A stretch of 64,000 bases of DNA from Hemicordylus capensis (lineage: Eukaryota > Chordata > Lepidosauria > Squamata > Cordylidae), in assembly GCF_027244095.1 (NCBI RefSeq), contig NC_069665.1:2916501-2980500 (forward strand). The letters are read 5' to 3'. Below are positions 48,101-60,060 of the stretch, in pieces (positions within the stretch are counted from its first letter, which is position 1; each line of letters opens with the position of its first letter). The notes below the pieces were generated by a model. The model saw only the letters and a list, made by a program, of their open reading frames with translations. It made no database searches and was not told the origin of the DNA. A program made the translations under genes and the position numbers.

Positions 48101-48236
48101 CAGGCCAGCTCAACTTAGGCCCCCCAGCTGTTTTTGGACTACAACTCCCACAATCCCCAGCCACAGTGGCCAATAGCCAGGGATTATGGGAATTGTAGGC
48201 CAACATCTGCAGGAGGGCCAAAGTTGAGCAGCCCTG
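48101..48236. mobile_element. Palindromic hAT-type MITE (family A) with perfect 8-bp duplication
   Basis: A 136-bp element of the caggccagctcaac subtype, flanked by CTCTAGGC at 48093-48100 and 48237-48244. Confidence 0.92.
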
Positions 48237-48337
48237 CTCTAGGCGCAGCAGGCAAAGGGCTCTCTTGAACCCCCTCCCCACTGCTGATAGCAACTATCTG
48301 AGACCTTTGGTCGTCTTTCTCCCCTCCCGGGGATCTC

Positions 48338-48339
<2 letters not shown>

Positions 48340-48373
<34 letters not shown>
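48340..48373. repeat. (CA)n microsatellite
   Basis: About 34 bp of CA. Confidence 0.95.
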
Positions 48374-48375
<2 letters not shown>

Positions 48376-48730
48376 CAAATGCAAGCCAAGACAAATGCAG
48401 ATAAGCCAGACGAAAGCAAGCTCCTGCAGTATCCAAGAGGGGAACTTTTCCAAAGCCTCTTGTGCTGCTGTCCACACTGGGAAGGAGGAAGCTCCAGAGC
48501 CCTTGGGCTGTGGCGGAACTGCTGCCACCATAGAGGTCACTGCTGCTGCCAATGCACCCTTGCCGGCCTGCAGAGCCAATGCAGCCGGCCAGCCTTGGCC
48601 CAGTTCAAAATATGGCTGCTTTAAAAATTGTTGCTGATCAGGGCTGTAGGCTGTCTTGCAACGGGTGGGGCGGGGGGAGGGGGCGGATTCCCTTTTGACT
48701 TCTTAACTGTAGGGCAGGGGTGGGCAAGAA

Positions 48731-49419
48731 AAAAAGGATCACGTAGATCTCTCATGTGTAATAAATGCAATATTTACACAGTAAGCAATAATATTAAAAA
48801 AGCAAATAATCAGGTGGATTCCCTTTTCACTTCTCATTCTTCCACCTTTCTTCTTCTTTCCCCCTTTTCTTTCTTCTCAGATTCCATCTGTAGGTATAGT
48901 AAAAGCTTTCATGCATCGTATAAAAGCTTTCATGCATCGTATAGTTAAGAGCGGATGCATATTAATGACTGTCAAAAATGATTACTTGTAATGGTCCATA
49001 AACCAACAAAACAATTTTGATGATGGGAACTACAACTCCCATCATCCCCAGCCACAGTGGCTGGGGATGATGGGAGTTGTAGTGGTTCAGCAACAGTTGG
49101 AGCGCCAAGGTTTCCTACCCCTGTTTTAAGGTCAATCCCACACAACTGCCTTAAAAATATTGTTTTATTGGTTTTCCAGTAATGGACCATTACAAGTAAT
49201 CATTTTGACAGTCATTTATATGCACGTGTCTTAACATGAAAGCTTTTATGGGTGTCTACAAATGGAATCTGAGAGGAAAGAAAAAGGGAAAAGAAGAAGA
49301 AAAGTGGAAGAATGAGAAGGGGAAAGGAAATCCACCTGCTTATTTGCCTTTTACATATGATTGCTTACCACGCAAATATTGCATTTCTTACACGTGAGAG
49401 ATCTACGTGATCCTTTCCT
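48731..49419. mobile_element. Foldback element with ~270-bp inverted arms
   Basis: The left arm (48731-49014) and right arm (49155-49419) are reverse complements over most of their length. For example, gattacttgtaatggtccat occurs on the left and its complement on the right, and ggatcacgtagatct on the left pairs with agatctacgtgatcc on the right. The left arm has a 21-bp tandem duplication (48901-48921, 48922-48942) that the right arm lacks. The ~140-bp loop is filled by a family-A palindromic MITE. No reading frame for a transposase is present. The superfamily is unknown; no clear target duplication was found. Confidence 0.85.
49018..49123. mobile_element. Palindromic hAT-type MITE (family A) in the foldback loop
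   Basis: ggaactacaactcccatcatcccc and its inverted copy flank gccacagtggc. The left end is shortened; the right end reads tttcctacccctg. Confidence 0.8.
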
Positions 49420-49424
49420 TTCAC

Positions 49425-50450
49425 CTGATATGATATGAAGGGTTGCCATCATAAGAAGAAATGATGATTTGATTGTTGTGCAGTAAGGCTTGAAGTCAAA
49501 GGAGAGCTTCTCCGCCCCTGTTGCATTCCAGACCCTCAGAAACCAAGTCCTAACTGACAAACTTCATTTCCCCGACTGACATGACTGCCTGACTCTGACC
49601 TGTGGCTTCTTCCTTCCTTCTTCCTGCAACTGGGCCACCCACCCACCCCCGGACTGGAGGCCCTCAGAAATGTCTCAAGGTAGGATGCTGGAGGCCCCGA
49701 AAGGGCCAGGCGTTGCTCGTCGTGGTTGGTGGGGAACAGTGCAAGCTTCCAAGCGCCTCAGAGCTCTTTGCTAGTTGCTGCGACAGGAATCTGCCTGCAA
49801 AGGTTCTGCACAACGCCAGAAGCCTTTTCCTTTCCACCCTCCCGCGAGAACGTTTGCACTGGGCTGAGCCAGCCCTTGAGGGGCCAAGAGGGCTCCTGCT
49901 TCAAAGGGAACTCTGGCCGGCTCCGGCTCCTGCAGGCAACCCTCCTCTCTCTGCTCTTGGTGGCAGCGGCTGCTGCCGGCTTGCCCCAGCTTGCTGGGCT
50001 CTTCCACCTCCACCCCCGCAGTTCAGCCTGGATTCCCGTTTTTCTGGTTTTGCTGATTTACGACTGCAGATCTGCAGGTCTTGCCTGGCCTCTCTCCGCG
50101 GCTGGATGGCGGCGCCTTCCCAAGAGGGGCCCGTGCCCAGGTGCAGGAGCCCTGGGATGAGTGGGCCAGGAGGGGGGCTCCCACCCCAGAGGCCAGGCAG
50201 GGCTGCCCCCTGCTCCCCACGGCGCTGACGCGAACCACCGGCCTGTCAGGGGACGGACAACTGCCTGTGTTCCACTGACGGGAAGCACATTTTGTCTTGC
50301 CCAGCCCAGCCCCCAGGATCAGGGGGCAGGATCAGCCGATCAGGGGGCAGGATCAGCCCCCCCAAGCGATCCTCGCGAGGCAGGGCAGCAAAACCCCGGA
50401 GACCCCAAAGGGACCCAGAGCCTGCTGGGAAGAGTGGCTATGGGGGAGGA
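49425..50450. other. Intergenic DNA, GC-rich from 49.6 kb
   Basis: Open frames up to 208 codons (49602-50228 +) carry no recognisable domain. Nothing is called. Confidence 0.35.
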
Positions 50451-50456
50451 ATTTAG

Positions 50457-50762
50457 GAACATAGGCAGCTGCCACATACTGAGTCAGACCACTGGTCTAT
50501 CTAGCTCAGTATTGTCTTCACAGACTGGCAGCAGCTTCTCCAAGCTTGCAGACAGGAATCTCTCTCAGTTCTACCTTGGAGATGCTGCCAGGGAGGGAAC
50601 CTGGAACCGAGATGCACTTCCCAGAGCAGTGGCTTTATCCCTTAATGAGAACCTCTTCCAGCGCTCACACTTCTAGTCTCCCATTCATGTGCAACCAGGG
50701 TGGATCCTGCTTAGCTTAAGGGGACAAGTCTGGCCTGCTCCCATCAGACCAGCTCTCCTCTC
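50457..50762 (-). mobile_element. 5S-tRNA chimeric SINE (family C)
   Basis: Reversed copy from ataggcagctgccacatactg to gaccagctctcctctcc. Confidence 0.86.
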
Positions 50763-51072
50763 CCTCATTTCGCAAGGCCTGCCATCCCAGCATCGCGGCT
50801 CTTCTCATGGGAACAAACGACAGGCACACTAGTCCTGAGAGAGGAAAGTGGCGTTGCCAGAAATGTCCCTGCGTATGATGGCCTCGCCCCGACACTCGTG
50901 GATGGAAGGAGACTCAGTCGCCCCCACTTCTTGCTCATGAGGACCCAGTTCGCGTCAGCTGGGCCTGGTCAGGACAACTTTCTAGTGGATTGGGCCCCAT
51001 ATCCCCCATCTGACCAGCTCCTACTCTGTTGCCTTTTGATGCCACCCAAAATGTGCTGCCTGAAGGAGTCAC

Positions 51073-51212
51073 AGGGACATAGGAAGCTGCCTCCTCTGAC
51101 TCAGGATGCTTGCTCCGTAGAGCTTAGTATTGCCTGCACAGACTGGTAGCAGCTACAACTGGCACCTTCTGCATGCAAAGCAGATGCTCTTCCACTGAGC
51201 TACAACCAGCAT
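51073..51212 (-). mobile_element. tRNA-headed SINE sharing the family-C body
   Basis: On the minus strand the head reads ggttgtagctcagtggaag then agcatctgctttgcatgcag, a clear tRNA-like 5' half with a perfect A-box match. It is followed by the family-C 3' body ending cagcttcctatgtccct. There is no 5S part. This copy shows what the chimeric family was built from. Confidence 0.8.
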
Positions 51213-51214
51213 CC

Positions 51215-51535
51215 TCACAGTGTGTCAGAGCACACCCATCTCAGCAACCACTCCCAACCACTGACTGACAACAAATTAATCATTAATTGATAACAGCTTG
51301 ATTGATAATTAAAGACTCCTGGTGCTGTTTTAATAGCTGACATCTGGACTCAATTACTCCCAAGCAATCCCACTGAAATTAGGCAATCCTTGAGGAGTAT
51401 TGTGGAGCAACTTAGTCTGCATGTCCGCCAATGTATTTATTTATATGTGCATATTGCATCTTATTTATGTTTTCTAATAATGTACAAAGCAGCCCACAAC
51501 ATTTAAAAGCAAATTCATCAAAAATATGAAATAAA
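51215..51535. other. Intergenic DNA, nothing recognised
   Basis: AT-rich; no gene or repeat that I can support. Confidence 0.4.
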
Positions 51536-51539
51536 ACAA

Positions 51540-51742
51540 GCAGAAGGTTGCCGGTTCGAATCCCCACTGCTACTATATCAGGCAGCAGCGCTATAGGAGG
51601 AAGATGCTGAAAGGCATCATCTCATACTGCGCGGGAAGAGGCAATGGTCAGCCCCTCCTGTATTGTACCAAAGACAACCGCAGGGCTCTGTGGGCGCAAG
51701 GAATTGAGACCGACTCGACGGCACACTTTACCTTTAGAAGGA
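51540..51742 (+). mobile_element. tRNA-derived SINE with BovB-like tail, 5'-truncated
   Basis: Starts at a perfect B box (ccggttcgaatcccc), then gaagatgctgaaaggcatca, tgcgcgggaagaggcaatgg and the tail gaccgactcgacggcacac. The A-box half is missing. Confidence 0.85.
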
Positions 51743-51893
51743 CTCTCAGGTCCCACTGAAGTGACTGCAAGGGCCACATCTGCTAGTTTTGGATGGTTGG
51801 GGGTGGGGGGGGTGGCATCCTGGGACGGGGTTTGGTACGGGGCATTGGCAGAACCTTGCTGATCTTGGAGCAGCAGTGGATGTTGCTTGTGAC

Positions 51894-51953
51894 GTTGTTG
51901 GACTACGACTCCCATCATCCCAAACGGTGATGATGGGATTTGTAGTCCAAAGT
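51894..51953. mobile_element. Family-A MITE core
   Basis: gttggactacgactcccatc and gatgatgggatttgtagtcc form an inverted repeat; the outer ends are lost. Confidence 0.6.
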
Positions 51954-52507
51954 GTGATCATCCCTGGCCAAGAGCATCAGAGCACAATGCTTAAAAAAAA
52001 AAAAAAAAGGCCGAATCCCCTCTTCTGCTCAACATCCTAACAAAACACCTGATATGAAACTAGAAGCAAAGAGACCCAAAGTACAGCAGATGTGTCTGAA
52101 CAGCCACAAGCCGCCTTGGTTCCACACTGTCTCCCTCCAGCAGCGATAGCAGGAAAGCTTGCTTCACGCGCACCCCTGGGCCACAAGCCAGAAGAGCAGG
52201 AGATGCTGCAAGCACATACCGAGTCCATCCTCCTTGCTCTCGGGAGGGGGACGAAATCCGCCTCCTGGAGCTTGATAAGAGGCTGGGATGATTTCTCTGA
52301 CAGAATTAATCCAGGACAGCGTGGAATTTCACTAATGCAGGCTTGGATATAAACAAGCACGGTTCTCCTGCCCTCCCCCTTCCCTTTTTGAAGGCAGTGT
52401 GAAAAGCCAAGAAATCTCACTGGGCCATACGACTGCTCTCTCCAGAGCTAGCTCTGAAGCCCACTGCCCCCGAAAGCCACTGTCCCCTGGCAGCAACCTC
52501 AGTTTCT

Positions 52508-52587
52508 GGAGGAGGAGGAGGAGGAGGAGGAAGAGGAGGAGGAAGAAGGAGGAGGAGGAGGAAGAAGGAGGAGGAGGAGGAGGAGGA

Positions 52588-52627
<40 letters not shown>
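52508..52627. repeat. Compound (GGA)n-(ATT)n microsatellite
   Basis: About 80 bp of GGA/GAA-rich purine tract passing directly into about 40 bp of ATT. It borders the tail of a family-B LINE fragment. Confidence 0.95.
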
Positions 52628-52631
<4 letters not shown>

Positions 52632-53190
52632 CTGCTTTTCAACCAAAGTTCCTTCCCAGGCACGATTTAACATTCTCCCCTGGGTTGTATTAGAGGGCAG
52701 ATGATAAAAGAGCCCCTTTAAGGAATCACCTCTGCCCTTGCGGTGTAGGCGCGGTTGAGTCAATAGCTCATGTTTTGCTTCGCTGTTCTTTTTATGAATC
52801 AATTCGCCTTATTTGGATTGAGCCTTATTTGAAAAAATATTTGGGGCTTTCTGATGATTATGATGTTGCTTTTCTTCTAGCGGAGAGCCAGGAGGAGATG
52901 ACTTGCAGGACTCCATGTTTTTGTGCTGCGGCGTGCAAAATAGGATGCTCACAGATTGGGTTTTAATTTATTTTATTTGGTTTTAGTTTTGTAAATGTGT
53001 AATTATTGTTCAGGAGCTGTTTTGTTTGGTCATTAACTGTAAATAAAATAAAATAAAATAAAATAAAATAAAATAAAATAAACAAATCAAAGTTCCCAAA
53101 GCAGTTTACATAGATACAAATAAATAAATAAAATGGCATCCCCAGGTAGAGCTGGGAAAGTCCCTCCTTGAAGAGTTGCTGCCTGTCAGT
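52627..53190 (-). mobile_element. Family-B LINE fragment split by another LINE
   Basis: tatactgcttttcaaccaaagttcc is interrupted and continues after 53087 with caaagttcccaaagcagtttac. Confidence 0.7.
52653..53087 (+). mobile_element. LINE 3' end of unplaced clade (family G), copy 2
   Basis: Diverged match to 55455-56166: ARFNILPWVVLEGR, ... FCAAACKIGCSQIGF, then tttggtcattaactgtaaat and an (aaaat)n tail at 53039-53080. Flanked by CAAAGTTCC at 52644-52652 and 53088-53096. Several frame breaks. Confidence 0.8.
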
Positions 53191-53985
53191 GTTGTTTCAG
53201 TGCTGAGACAGATGAGTCAAGAGCCTGACGAAGCAGAAGGAGGAGCCTATAGAGATGCCTGAAGTCATTGCTCAGTGTCTGCATGCAGAATTGTCAAGTC
53301 CAGTTCCTGGCAACATCTCTAAGTGGGGCTGGGAAATACCCTTGCCTGAAACTGTGGAGAGTTGCTGCTGCCAGTCAGTGCAGGCAGCTCTCAGCTAGAT
53401 GGCCCAAGGGTCTGACTCAGTATAAGGCAGCTTTGTAAGTTCAGGCGCCAGCTTTGATCTCGGGCATGATCTTTCAGAACAAGCTTGATGTCAGTAGGGT
53501 GCAGTTGGGCGTGGGAGTGTTGGGGGGCTGGTGGTATGAAGAGGCCGTCTTCTCTATCTGGCAAAGAAACTAGAATGGCTGAATAGCTGAGGCTCTAGAG
53601 GGGAGGGAAATGGCCACACAGAATACTTGTCCCTGCATCCAGCTCTCCAAGCTTGCTTGCTTTTTTGGCTTTGGCCATTATATCACATGTCCCCAATTTA
53701 ATGACTAGGCTTTGGGAACATCAGGCCTGCCAGAATTGAAACCTGGAAGAGCGTCCCTGGGAGAGTCATGCTGGTGCCTTGGAGAACCAAGCCAGAATCA
53801 CTCTCGGGCTCAAGGCCAAGATTCTGTCGGGACTAGGAACTGGAGACCTCCTCCTATCATGGGCAGATCCAAAAGCATTTGCAGCATCTCCCTGGGCCCA
53901 GGCTCTGCCATTGGCAGAAGAACCTCCACCTTCCTGGAAGGTTCTGGGCAGAACCTTGGTGACACCTGAACTGGAAGCAAAGGAG
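53190..53985. other. Intergenic DNA with a SINE tail
   Basis: Apart from the family-C body at 53290-53442, no feature is recognised. Confidence 0.4.
53290..53442 (+). mobile_element. Family-C SINE 3' body
   Basis: agttcctggcaacatctctaag through gtctgactcagtataaggca. The 5S-like and tRNA-like heads are missing. Confidence 0.7.
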
Positions 53986-54290
53986 TCGTGACCTGCCTTG
54001 TCCCCTTTGCAAAGCAGGGTCTGCCTTGATTTGCATTTGGATGGGAGACTACATGTGAGCACTGGAAGAGATTCACCTTAGGGGATGGGGCTGCTCTGGG
54101 AAGAGCATCTGCATGTTTGCAAGTAGGAGGTTCCAAGTTCCCTCCCTGGCTGGCAGCATCTCCAAGATAGGGCTGGGAGAGAGACTCCTGCCAGCAACCT
54201 TGGAGAAGTCACTGCCAGTCTGGGTAGACAATACAGAGCTAGATGGACCAAGGGCCTGACTCAGTATATGGCAGCTTCCTATGTCCCTAC
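53985..54290 (+). mobile_element. 5S-tRNA chimeric SINE (family C), best 5S match
   Basis: Contains caaagcagggtctgcc and, at 54037-54049, ttggatgggagac, identical to the vertebrate 5S box-C core. Then the tRNA-like ctgctctgggaagagcatct, the common body, and tggcagcttcctatgtccc. Confidence 0.88.
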
Positions 54291-54294
54291 TATG

Positions 54295-54428
54295 TTCTCC
54301 CCTTCCGATTGTTCTTCTCCTTTCTCCTCCATCTCCTCCTCTTGTTTCTCATTCCACTGGCTCCAGCTCCAGTGGAAAGATTCCGGATTCATCACCCTGC
54401 CAAGGAAGAACAAGTTATCTTATCTCTC

Positions 54429-54477
<49 letters not shown>

Positions 54478-54840
54478 TTTAGAGAGGTGGTTACTAACAA
54501 GGAGTGGGAAAGGGAAGAAGCAGCCAAACAGTCCAGAGGATCCTTCTCTTTGACTGCTGTTGCTATGCAGCTGACAGCTTCTGCCTGCTCCAGCAACCAG
54601 CTGCCTTCTCTCTGCTCAGCCAGGAAACCTCGGGCACATGCATATCTCTGCATATCTCTGCAAGCGGTGCATGCGGGGGACTGCTGCCACCCTGCCCCTT
54701 TGCACACGTGTGGGTCAGCCAGCCAGCTCAGCAGATGCTGCCCTCTCCAGGAGCTTAGCACGGGATGACGCCGGATCAAAAGACCACACGCTTAGCAAGA
54801 TGGCCCTTGAACTTTGGCACCCAGGGAGGCTGCTTAATGC
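54295..54840. other. Intergenic DNA with (TG)n
   Basis: A (TG)n microsatellite lies at 54432-54477. Short frames around it have no recognisable family. Confidence 0.4.
54432..54477. repeat. (TG)n microsatellite
   Basis: Uninterrupted GT run of about 46 bp. Confidence 0.97.
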
Positions 54841-54844
54841 AGGA

Positions 54845-54980
54845 GTTCCCCAGATGTTGGTTTATCCAGTTCAGTTTTTATGCCACCTTCCATAAGACAA
54901 TGTTGTTGGACTAGAGTTCTCTCACTGTGGCTGTGGATGATGGGAGTTGGGTCTCTGGGGACCCACACTTGGGGGTCCTA
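54845..54980. mobile_element. Family-A-like MITE, degenerate
   Basis: agttccccagatgttgg and atgttgttggactagagttc with a later gatgatgggagttgggtctc are family-A pieces, heavily rearranged. Confidence 0.4.
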
Positions 54981-55172
54981 TTCCTGGCTGAATGGCCCTG
55001 GTGCTTAACCCCACTCCCACTTTCAGGGGTGGAGAATCTCTCAACATGATATCATGGCATGCATTTTCTTGGGCTAGACGTCACTGGGAGGAAAGTTCTG
55101 CAGGGTGGTTTCCAGACAGCGAGCTTTACGCCGCAACAAGTGGTGTAAATTGTGATGTTTTGTGGTGCCAGT

Positions 55173-55440
55173 TTAAAGGAAAGGAAAGGAAAGGAAAGGT
55201 TGTGCCGTCGAGTCGGTGTCGACTCCTGGCGCCCACAGAGCCCTGTGGATGTCTTTGGTAGAATACTGGAGGGGTTGACCATTGCCTCCTCCCACGCAGT
55301 GTGAGATGATGCCTTTCAGCACCTTCCTATATCGCTACTGCCTGATAGAGGAGTTTTCCATATTCTGGGAAACACACCAGCAGGGATTCGAACCCGCAGC
55401 CTCCTGCTCTCTAGGCAGGTTGCTTCCCCACTGCTTCCCC
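55173..55440 (-). mobile_element. tRNA-derived SINE with BovB-like tail, near full length
   Basis: Reversed: an (aaagg)n tail, then ttgtgccgtcgagtcggtg, cattgcctcctcccacgcag, gatgatgcctttcagcacc, and the B box gattcgaaccc. The head end extends to about 55440. Confidence 0.85.
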
Positions 55441-55454
55441 GCTGCTCTGCAGTT

Positions 55455-56166
55455 GAAATCCATTGCTTCCTACAAGGGTCAAATACTGCTATTTGCTAGG
55501 GCTAGGCTCACTAACTTTGGTGGATGATTTCTGTTCTGCTTGGAGGAGGAATATACATGACACCCTGGGTAATTGTGGCCTCTCAGAGCAATATATACGA
55601 CCGTTAAATTGTGATCAGGCAAAAAAGGTCATTGCACAGAGGGTAAGAGACATAGAAAAGCAGAGTGATCTTAGCCTGATTGCTTCCAGATATAATTATC
55701 TCAGCTTTCCAAATTACCCGAGGCCAGCTGCGTATCTTACACACTTGCCTACACTCAGGCTGAGAAGAGTCTTCTCTCAGGCCCGTTTTAATGTCCTCCC
55801 TTCAGCTGTGTTGGAGGGCAGATTTCGAGGGATCCCCTTGGAGGAAAGTTTGTGCCCATGTGGAGCTGCTGAGGTGGAAACATTAACCCATACTTTGTTT
55901 AACTGCCCTTTTTTTGACATTGCCCATTCCATTCAGATCGCCCCCTATCGAAAGGAACATTTGGATTGGTCTGAAGAACATTTTACTGTTTATTTTTTAG
56001 GAGATAAGCATGAAGAAGTTATTCAGAGGATTGCTTGCTTTTGCTCGGAGGCATGTAAAATAAGGTGTCTGCAAACGGGTTTTTAAGTTTTCACCGATGT
56101 TATTGCATTGTATTGTATTGCTCTTTGCTGTAGTGTTTATTTGGTCATTGACCGTAAATAAACGAG
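55455..56166 (+). mobile_element. LINE C-terminus of unplaced clade (family G), copy 1
   Basis: A frame of about 200 codons reads YNYLSFPNYPRPAAYL, RRVFSQARFNVLPSAVLEGRF, then a zinc-knuckle-like LCPCGAAEVETLTHTLFNCPFF, and ends FCSEACKIRCLQTGF. The 3' UTR ends gtttggtcattgaccgtaaa and taaacgagtt. A C-x-C...H...C knuckle after the RT domain is common in LINEs; I cannot assign the clade. 52653-53087 is a second copy. The 5' part is missing. Confidence 0.75.
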
Positions 56167-56514
56167 TTCAGTTCATTTTTGCAATGCAGATGTGATGTTA
56201 TAGGGCTGTAATGCAGCAATAAAACATGACAGGAGGCACTGGAAATGTGAACGGCACCTTGCTTACAGCACAGGGACTGTGATGTCACAGGCAGCATGGA
56301 AGGAAAATAAAGGGATACGTCCTGACACTGTGGTCGCCTGCCATCTGGAAAGTGCCCAGGAACACTCCCAGACAGCAGGCTTGACCGCGGGTTTTCTGCA
56401 AGGCTTTACTGTGAGTTTGAAGTAAATTCCCCCGAAACCGACACAAAAAGTAGATTTTTTTACCCCAGATATAAGTTGGGCTACACTCTTAACGCACAAT
56501 GAAAAACCCGAATT

Positions 56515-56817
56515 GTTTATGTAAATTTTTGCTTTACTTAAAGAACTATTTTTCTAATATGGACTTTTCAGTAGGGTTTGAAAGACAGTAATAACAGCAG
56601 GTCGGGTTGGGAAAAATCGGGTAGTCGTGTGGAGTATGTATGTTTTGAATTATTATAGCAATGGTTTATATGTACAGTTATTGTGAACTGTGCAGATAGG
56701 TAAGCAGGAAGTCAATATTTACTTATGTGTAGAAATGAATGTAATTTGAATGTAAAGCTATTGTAAAAGCCAATAAAAATTTAAAATGCAAAAAAAAGAA
56801 AGAAAGAAAAGAAAAAA
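56515..56817 (+). mobile_element. LINE-1 3' end with 14-bp target duplication
   Basis: Same 3' UTR as the L1 at 32 kb (tactTAAAGAACTATTTTTCTAA, agcaatggtttatatgtaca), with an A-rich (gaaa)n tail. Flanks 56501-56514 and 56818-56831 read gaaaaacccRaatt with one difference. Confidence 0.88.
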
Positions 56818-56834
56818 GAAAAACCCAAATTCTG

Positions 56835-57230
56835 TGTGGGGTGCTTCCTGGAAGCGTGTAGGGATTTGGGGGAAAATTTGGCCTCTATGTGAATGCACTC
56901 CCTCCATCCGATACAGGCAAGTGGCTCCTTCTCAGCCCCCTTGCCCTTCCACCGGCAATGTATCCACCGCTCAGTTCATTCATTCAGGAGGGAGGGAGGC
57001 CCCCCGAGTTGCCCTTCTGGGCTTGTGGGTCCCATTGGCCATGGGCCAAAGTAGACGGGATGTGGAGAGCCACAGACAGGTCCTCTCGTGGTTTGTAAAA
57101 CTGTGAATCGCAACTTGGAGGGGGAAGGAGACGGCTCAGGGCTCTGGCTCTGGGGAGGGGCAGCTAATCCTCCCCCCCCCACTGTGCCCCTTTCTCATTT
57201 AACATCACTCCCCCTGAAGCTGCTGTTAGG
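56835..57230. other. Intergenic DNA, nothing recognised
   Basis: No gene or repeat that I can support. Confidence 0.4.
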
Positions 57231-57238
57231 CCCATGGG

Positions 57239-57421
57239 TGGGGCGTAGCTATAATTGAATGAAAGAGGTCAAAGGACACGGGCCCCCCGCAGCTCCTGAG
57301 GACCCTCCAGCTCAATCCCACCCTATATTCTTCATTCTCTCCCTCACTCTGGGGGCCCACCACAGAGAGGGATGGATATGGGCCCCCTCTCCCCTAGCTA
57401 CGCCCCCTAGCTATGCCCCTG
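57239..57421. mobile_element. Short hAT-like element with inverted ends
   Basis: Left end ggggcgtagctata and right end tagctatgcccctg are inverted. The flanks share cccatg. The interior (ctcctgaggaccctccagct ... ttcattctctccctcactc) resembles 17660-17740 in the CEBPG CpG island. Confidence 0.6.
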
Positions 57422-57424
57422 CCC

Positions 57425-58980
57425 ATGCGGCAAGGTGCATACATCATCTTGCGGGCACCTGTGTTTCGCAGAAAATGGTAGCGGGGGCCGTGGAGGGGGG
57501 GGCCAGTGCCATAGTCCCAATCATGCCCCATAGCTGCTTTCTAAAAACCAGGAGAGATCTTGTCCACTTCGTGGCATACCTCCTCTGGCCCTCAGTGGAG
57601 AAGAGTGCAGGCTGCCGGGTGCACAGCCAGCCCAGGCAGACTTCTGTGCCTGCCTGATGCATTTCAGGGTTCGGAGCGATTGAATCATGAGCCCGATTCA
57701 GCCCGGGAGTCGAGGATCTGGCTTTAGGCTCCGGGGTGCTTTTGGAGCGTTTCCTTCCCCGTCGGTTATGTCTACAATTCCCTGCGATAGGCATCTCAGC
57801 CAGTCCCTTTAATTTGCTTTGATTTTCATAACTGGTTAGCAGACATGCTTTCATGGCCCCAGACAGTCTGAAAGCAGGATCTCTTTAGAACGTGCAGGGC
57901 TGCTAGACGCAGCGAAAGAGCTCGAGAAGAATCTCTCCGTTTGCAAATGTGAGGGGTCTGCACTCAGAGGTGGACTGTGGCCAGCGGAGTGAGGGGTGGA
58001 GAGTTGGGGGGCCGAGGGGCCTGTGGCCGAGCACTGCCAGAAGGCACATGGGGGCCCACATGACCCCCACTGCCTTCACAGCCCTCCCAAACTATGCTGT
58101 GCAACAGAGGCTTGGAAAAGCTGAAGTGGGCCCGGGGACAAGTAGAAAAGGTGGGCCCCCGGGCCCCCTGCCTTCTCTCTCTCTCTCCCCTCCTCAGTCT
58201 TTGCAGCAAAAGAACTATATGGACACGGCAAACCATTCTTGGAATGCCCTTTATCCCGTTCCTGTGCAAATACTATCACACACTCCACAACTCCAGTCAA
58301 GTGCCAGCAGCTTGCCCATGAGTCGGGGAGGCGGGGAAGGGAAGCGCCCCCCCCCAAAGAGCACACTGTTTCCCAGCCAGTGTGCCCTGCTCCCACCTGG
58401 GCCCAGGGACATCCCCCCCCCACCCACCACACCCTTGGTCAATCATAGCTGTGCCCCTGCTGTGCAAGGCCATGGCCTCGTGCTGCCTGGGGGTCTCTCT
58501 GACAGCCAAGGGCAACACATGGGCACAAGCCCCCTGGCCCTGCTGGAGCCAAAAATGGAACTGCTTCTATTTCCCCACTACTGCCCCAAGGTCCCGTCCC
58601 CCCCCACACACCAATGATCTTCGGATCCTCTAAAGAGTTGGCAGTTCTTCCCATGCCCCTGGTGGGGGCCAGGCCCCTTTCCAAACCAACCCTTGGAGGA
58701 TTTGAAAGGGGCAGAGGGGGCACGAAGGAGGGAAGCTTGCTGGCAGGCTCCTCTTCCTCCTGCTGCTTCTTGCAAGCTTTGCAAGGCATGGGAGTCAATC
58801 GATCGATCAATCAATCAAGGCACGGGAGGAGAGGTTCCATGCAGAGCTTGCCAGGGTCAAATCAGTCCTGAAGATTGACTCTGATGGCAGTGGGAGGGGG
58901 CATCTTGTGACCCTACCATTTCCCTCAACCTGCCCCCTGAAATGCCGGCCTCACCTTGCCTCATGAAAGGGCCGCCCCAT
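57425..58980. other. Intergenic DNA with diverged transposon-like pieces
   Basis: 58190-58280 is a diverged repeat shared with 30090-30250. 58945-58978 (ctcaccttgcctcatgaaag, ggccgcccc) is a reversed terminal repeat like that at 24319. Overlapping GC-rich frames are not convincing genes. Confidence 0.4.
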
Positions 58981-58984
58981 TCCA

Positions 58985-59930
58985 AACCTTGGGGTCGGGG
59001 ACAGGCTTTAAGACCACGCTACCTGGTCTACTTGCCCCCAGCCCCCAGGACACCCCTCACCCCGTGTTCAGGCTCTCAGCATCGTGGTGGGTGCACAGAA
59101 GTGGCCAGAGAAAAGAGCAGTTGAACAGGGTTGGTTGCGTTTCTGTTGCCCGTGTTTTTGATTTGCGGGAGCCGAGGGCTTCATTTTCTTCCTTCAATTT
59201 GGCACTTCCAGTTAAAGTCACACATGTACAAAACAAGGTCAGCTCTCCAGAGGAAAAAGGCAGCCTTGTGCTTTCTAGTTCCTGCTTGCAATTTTTATAT
59301 GGCCCTGTGGTGGGAGATCCAGGGGACGCCAGCCAAAGATGACCCAACGGCCTCTTAGCTGGAGCTGCTGAGCCCACTCTACCTTAACTGCTGAAGAATG
59401 ACTCAGCAGTTTCTGATGTTTTTCTTTTCAGTGAAAAAGATGGATGTGTTTCTGTGCTGGTGACAGCTTTCCCACCCACATATTGCAAATGTGGCTCAGA
59501 GCCAGGCAGAGGTAATTCTAGAGCTTCATTCTGAACGCTTTGGGTCAGTTTATAGAAGAGCTGCTTGCAAAGGGGTGTATTTGGGGCCCCCAGAAATGGG
59601 ACTGTCTGATTGGTGGGCTGGCCTGGAACACCCTGATGTTCCAAGGGGAAGATTTATTCCCATCTCAGTTGTATCTTGTTTCAGTTGCATGGAGCCCCAT
59701 TTATGATGTATCTTGGCTACCCATCTGCCGTGAAGATATAACTAATATGCTGCATGTCCCCCTAAAGGGTTCTACATTATTATTGTAGAGCTTTAATCAT
59801 TTCCCCAGATAATACCCCATAGGTCATGCTTATTTTCATTATTCATGTAAAGCATGTAAAATCATGTCAAGACTTCAACAAGTTAAGCTGCCAGACACTT
59901 AAAGTCATCTTAGACTATTTAATGCCAGGG
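58985..59930. other. Intergenic DNA, nothing recognised
   Basis: No gene or repeat that I can support. Confidence 0.4.
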
Positions 59931-59934
59931 GGTT

Positions 59935-60060
59935 CTCCAAGTTGGGTCTCTAGTTGTCGTAGGACTGCAACTTCCATCATTCCCAGCCACAGTGGACATG
60001 ACCTATTGATGAAAGCAGGGGTTCTTCCGCTTGGTCCCCAGATGTGGCCACTCGAGCAAT
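59935..60060. mobile_element. Two abutting family-A MITE fragments
   Basis: ggttctccaagttgggtctc...cttccatcattcccagccac is followed at about 60017 by another start, caggggttcttccgcttgg. Confidence 0.55.
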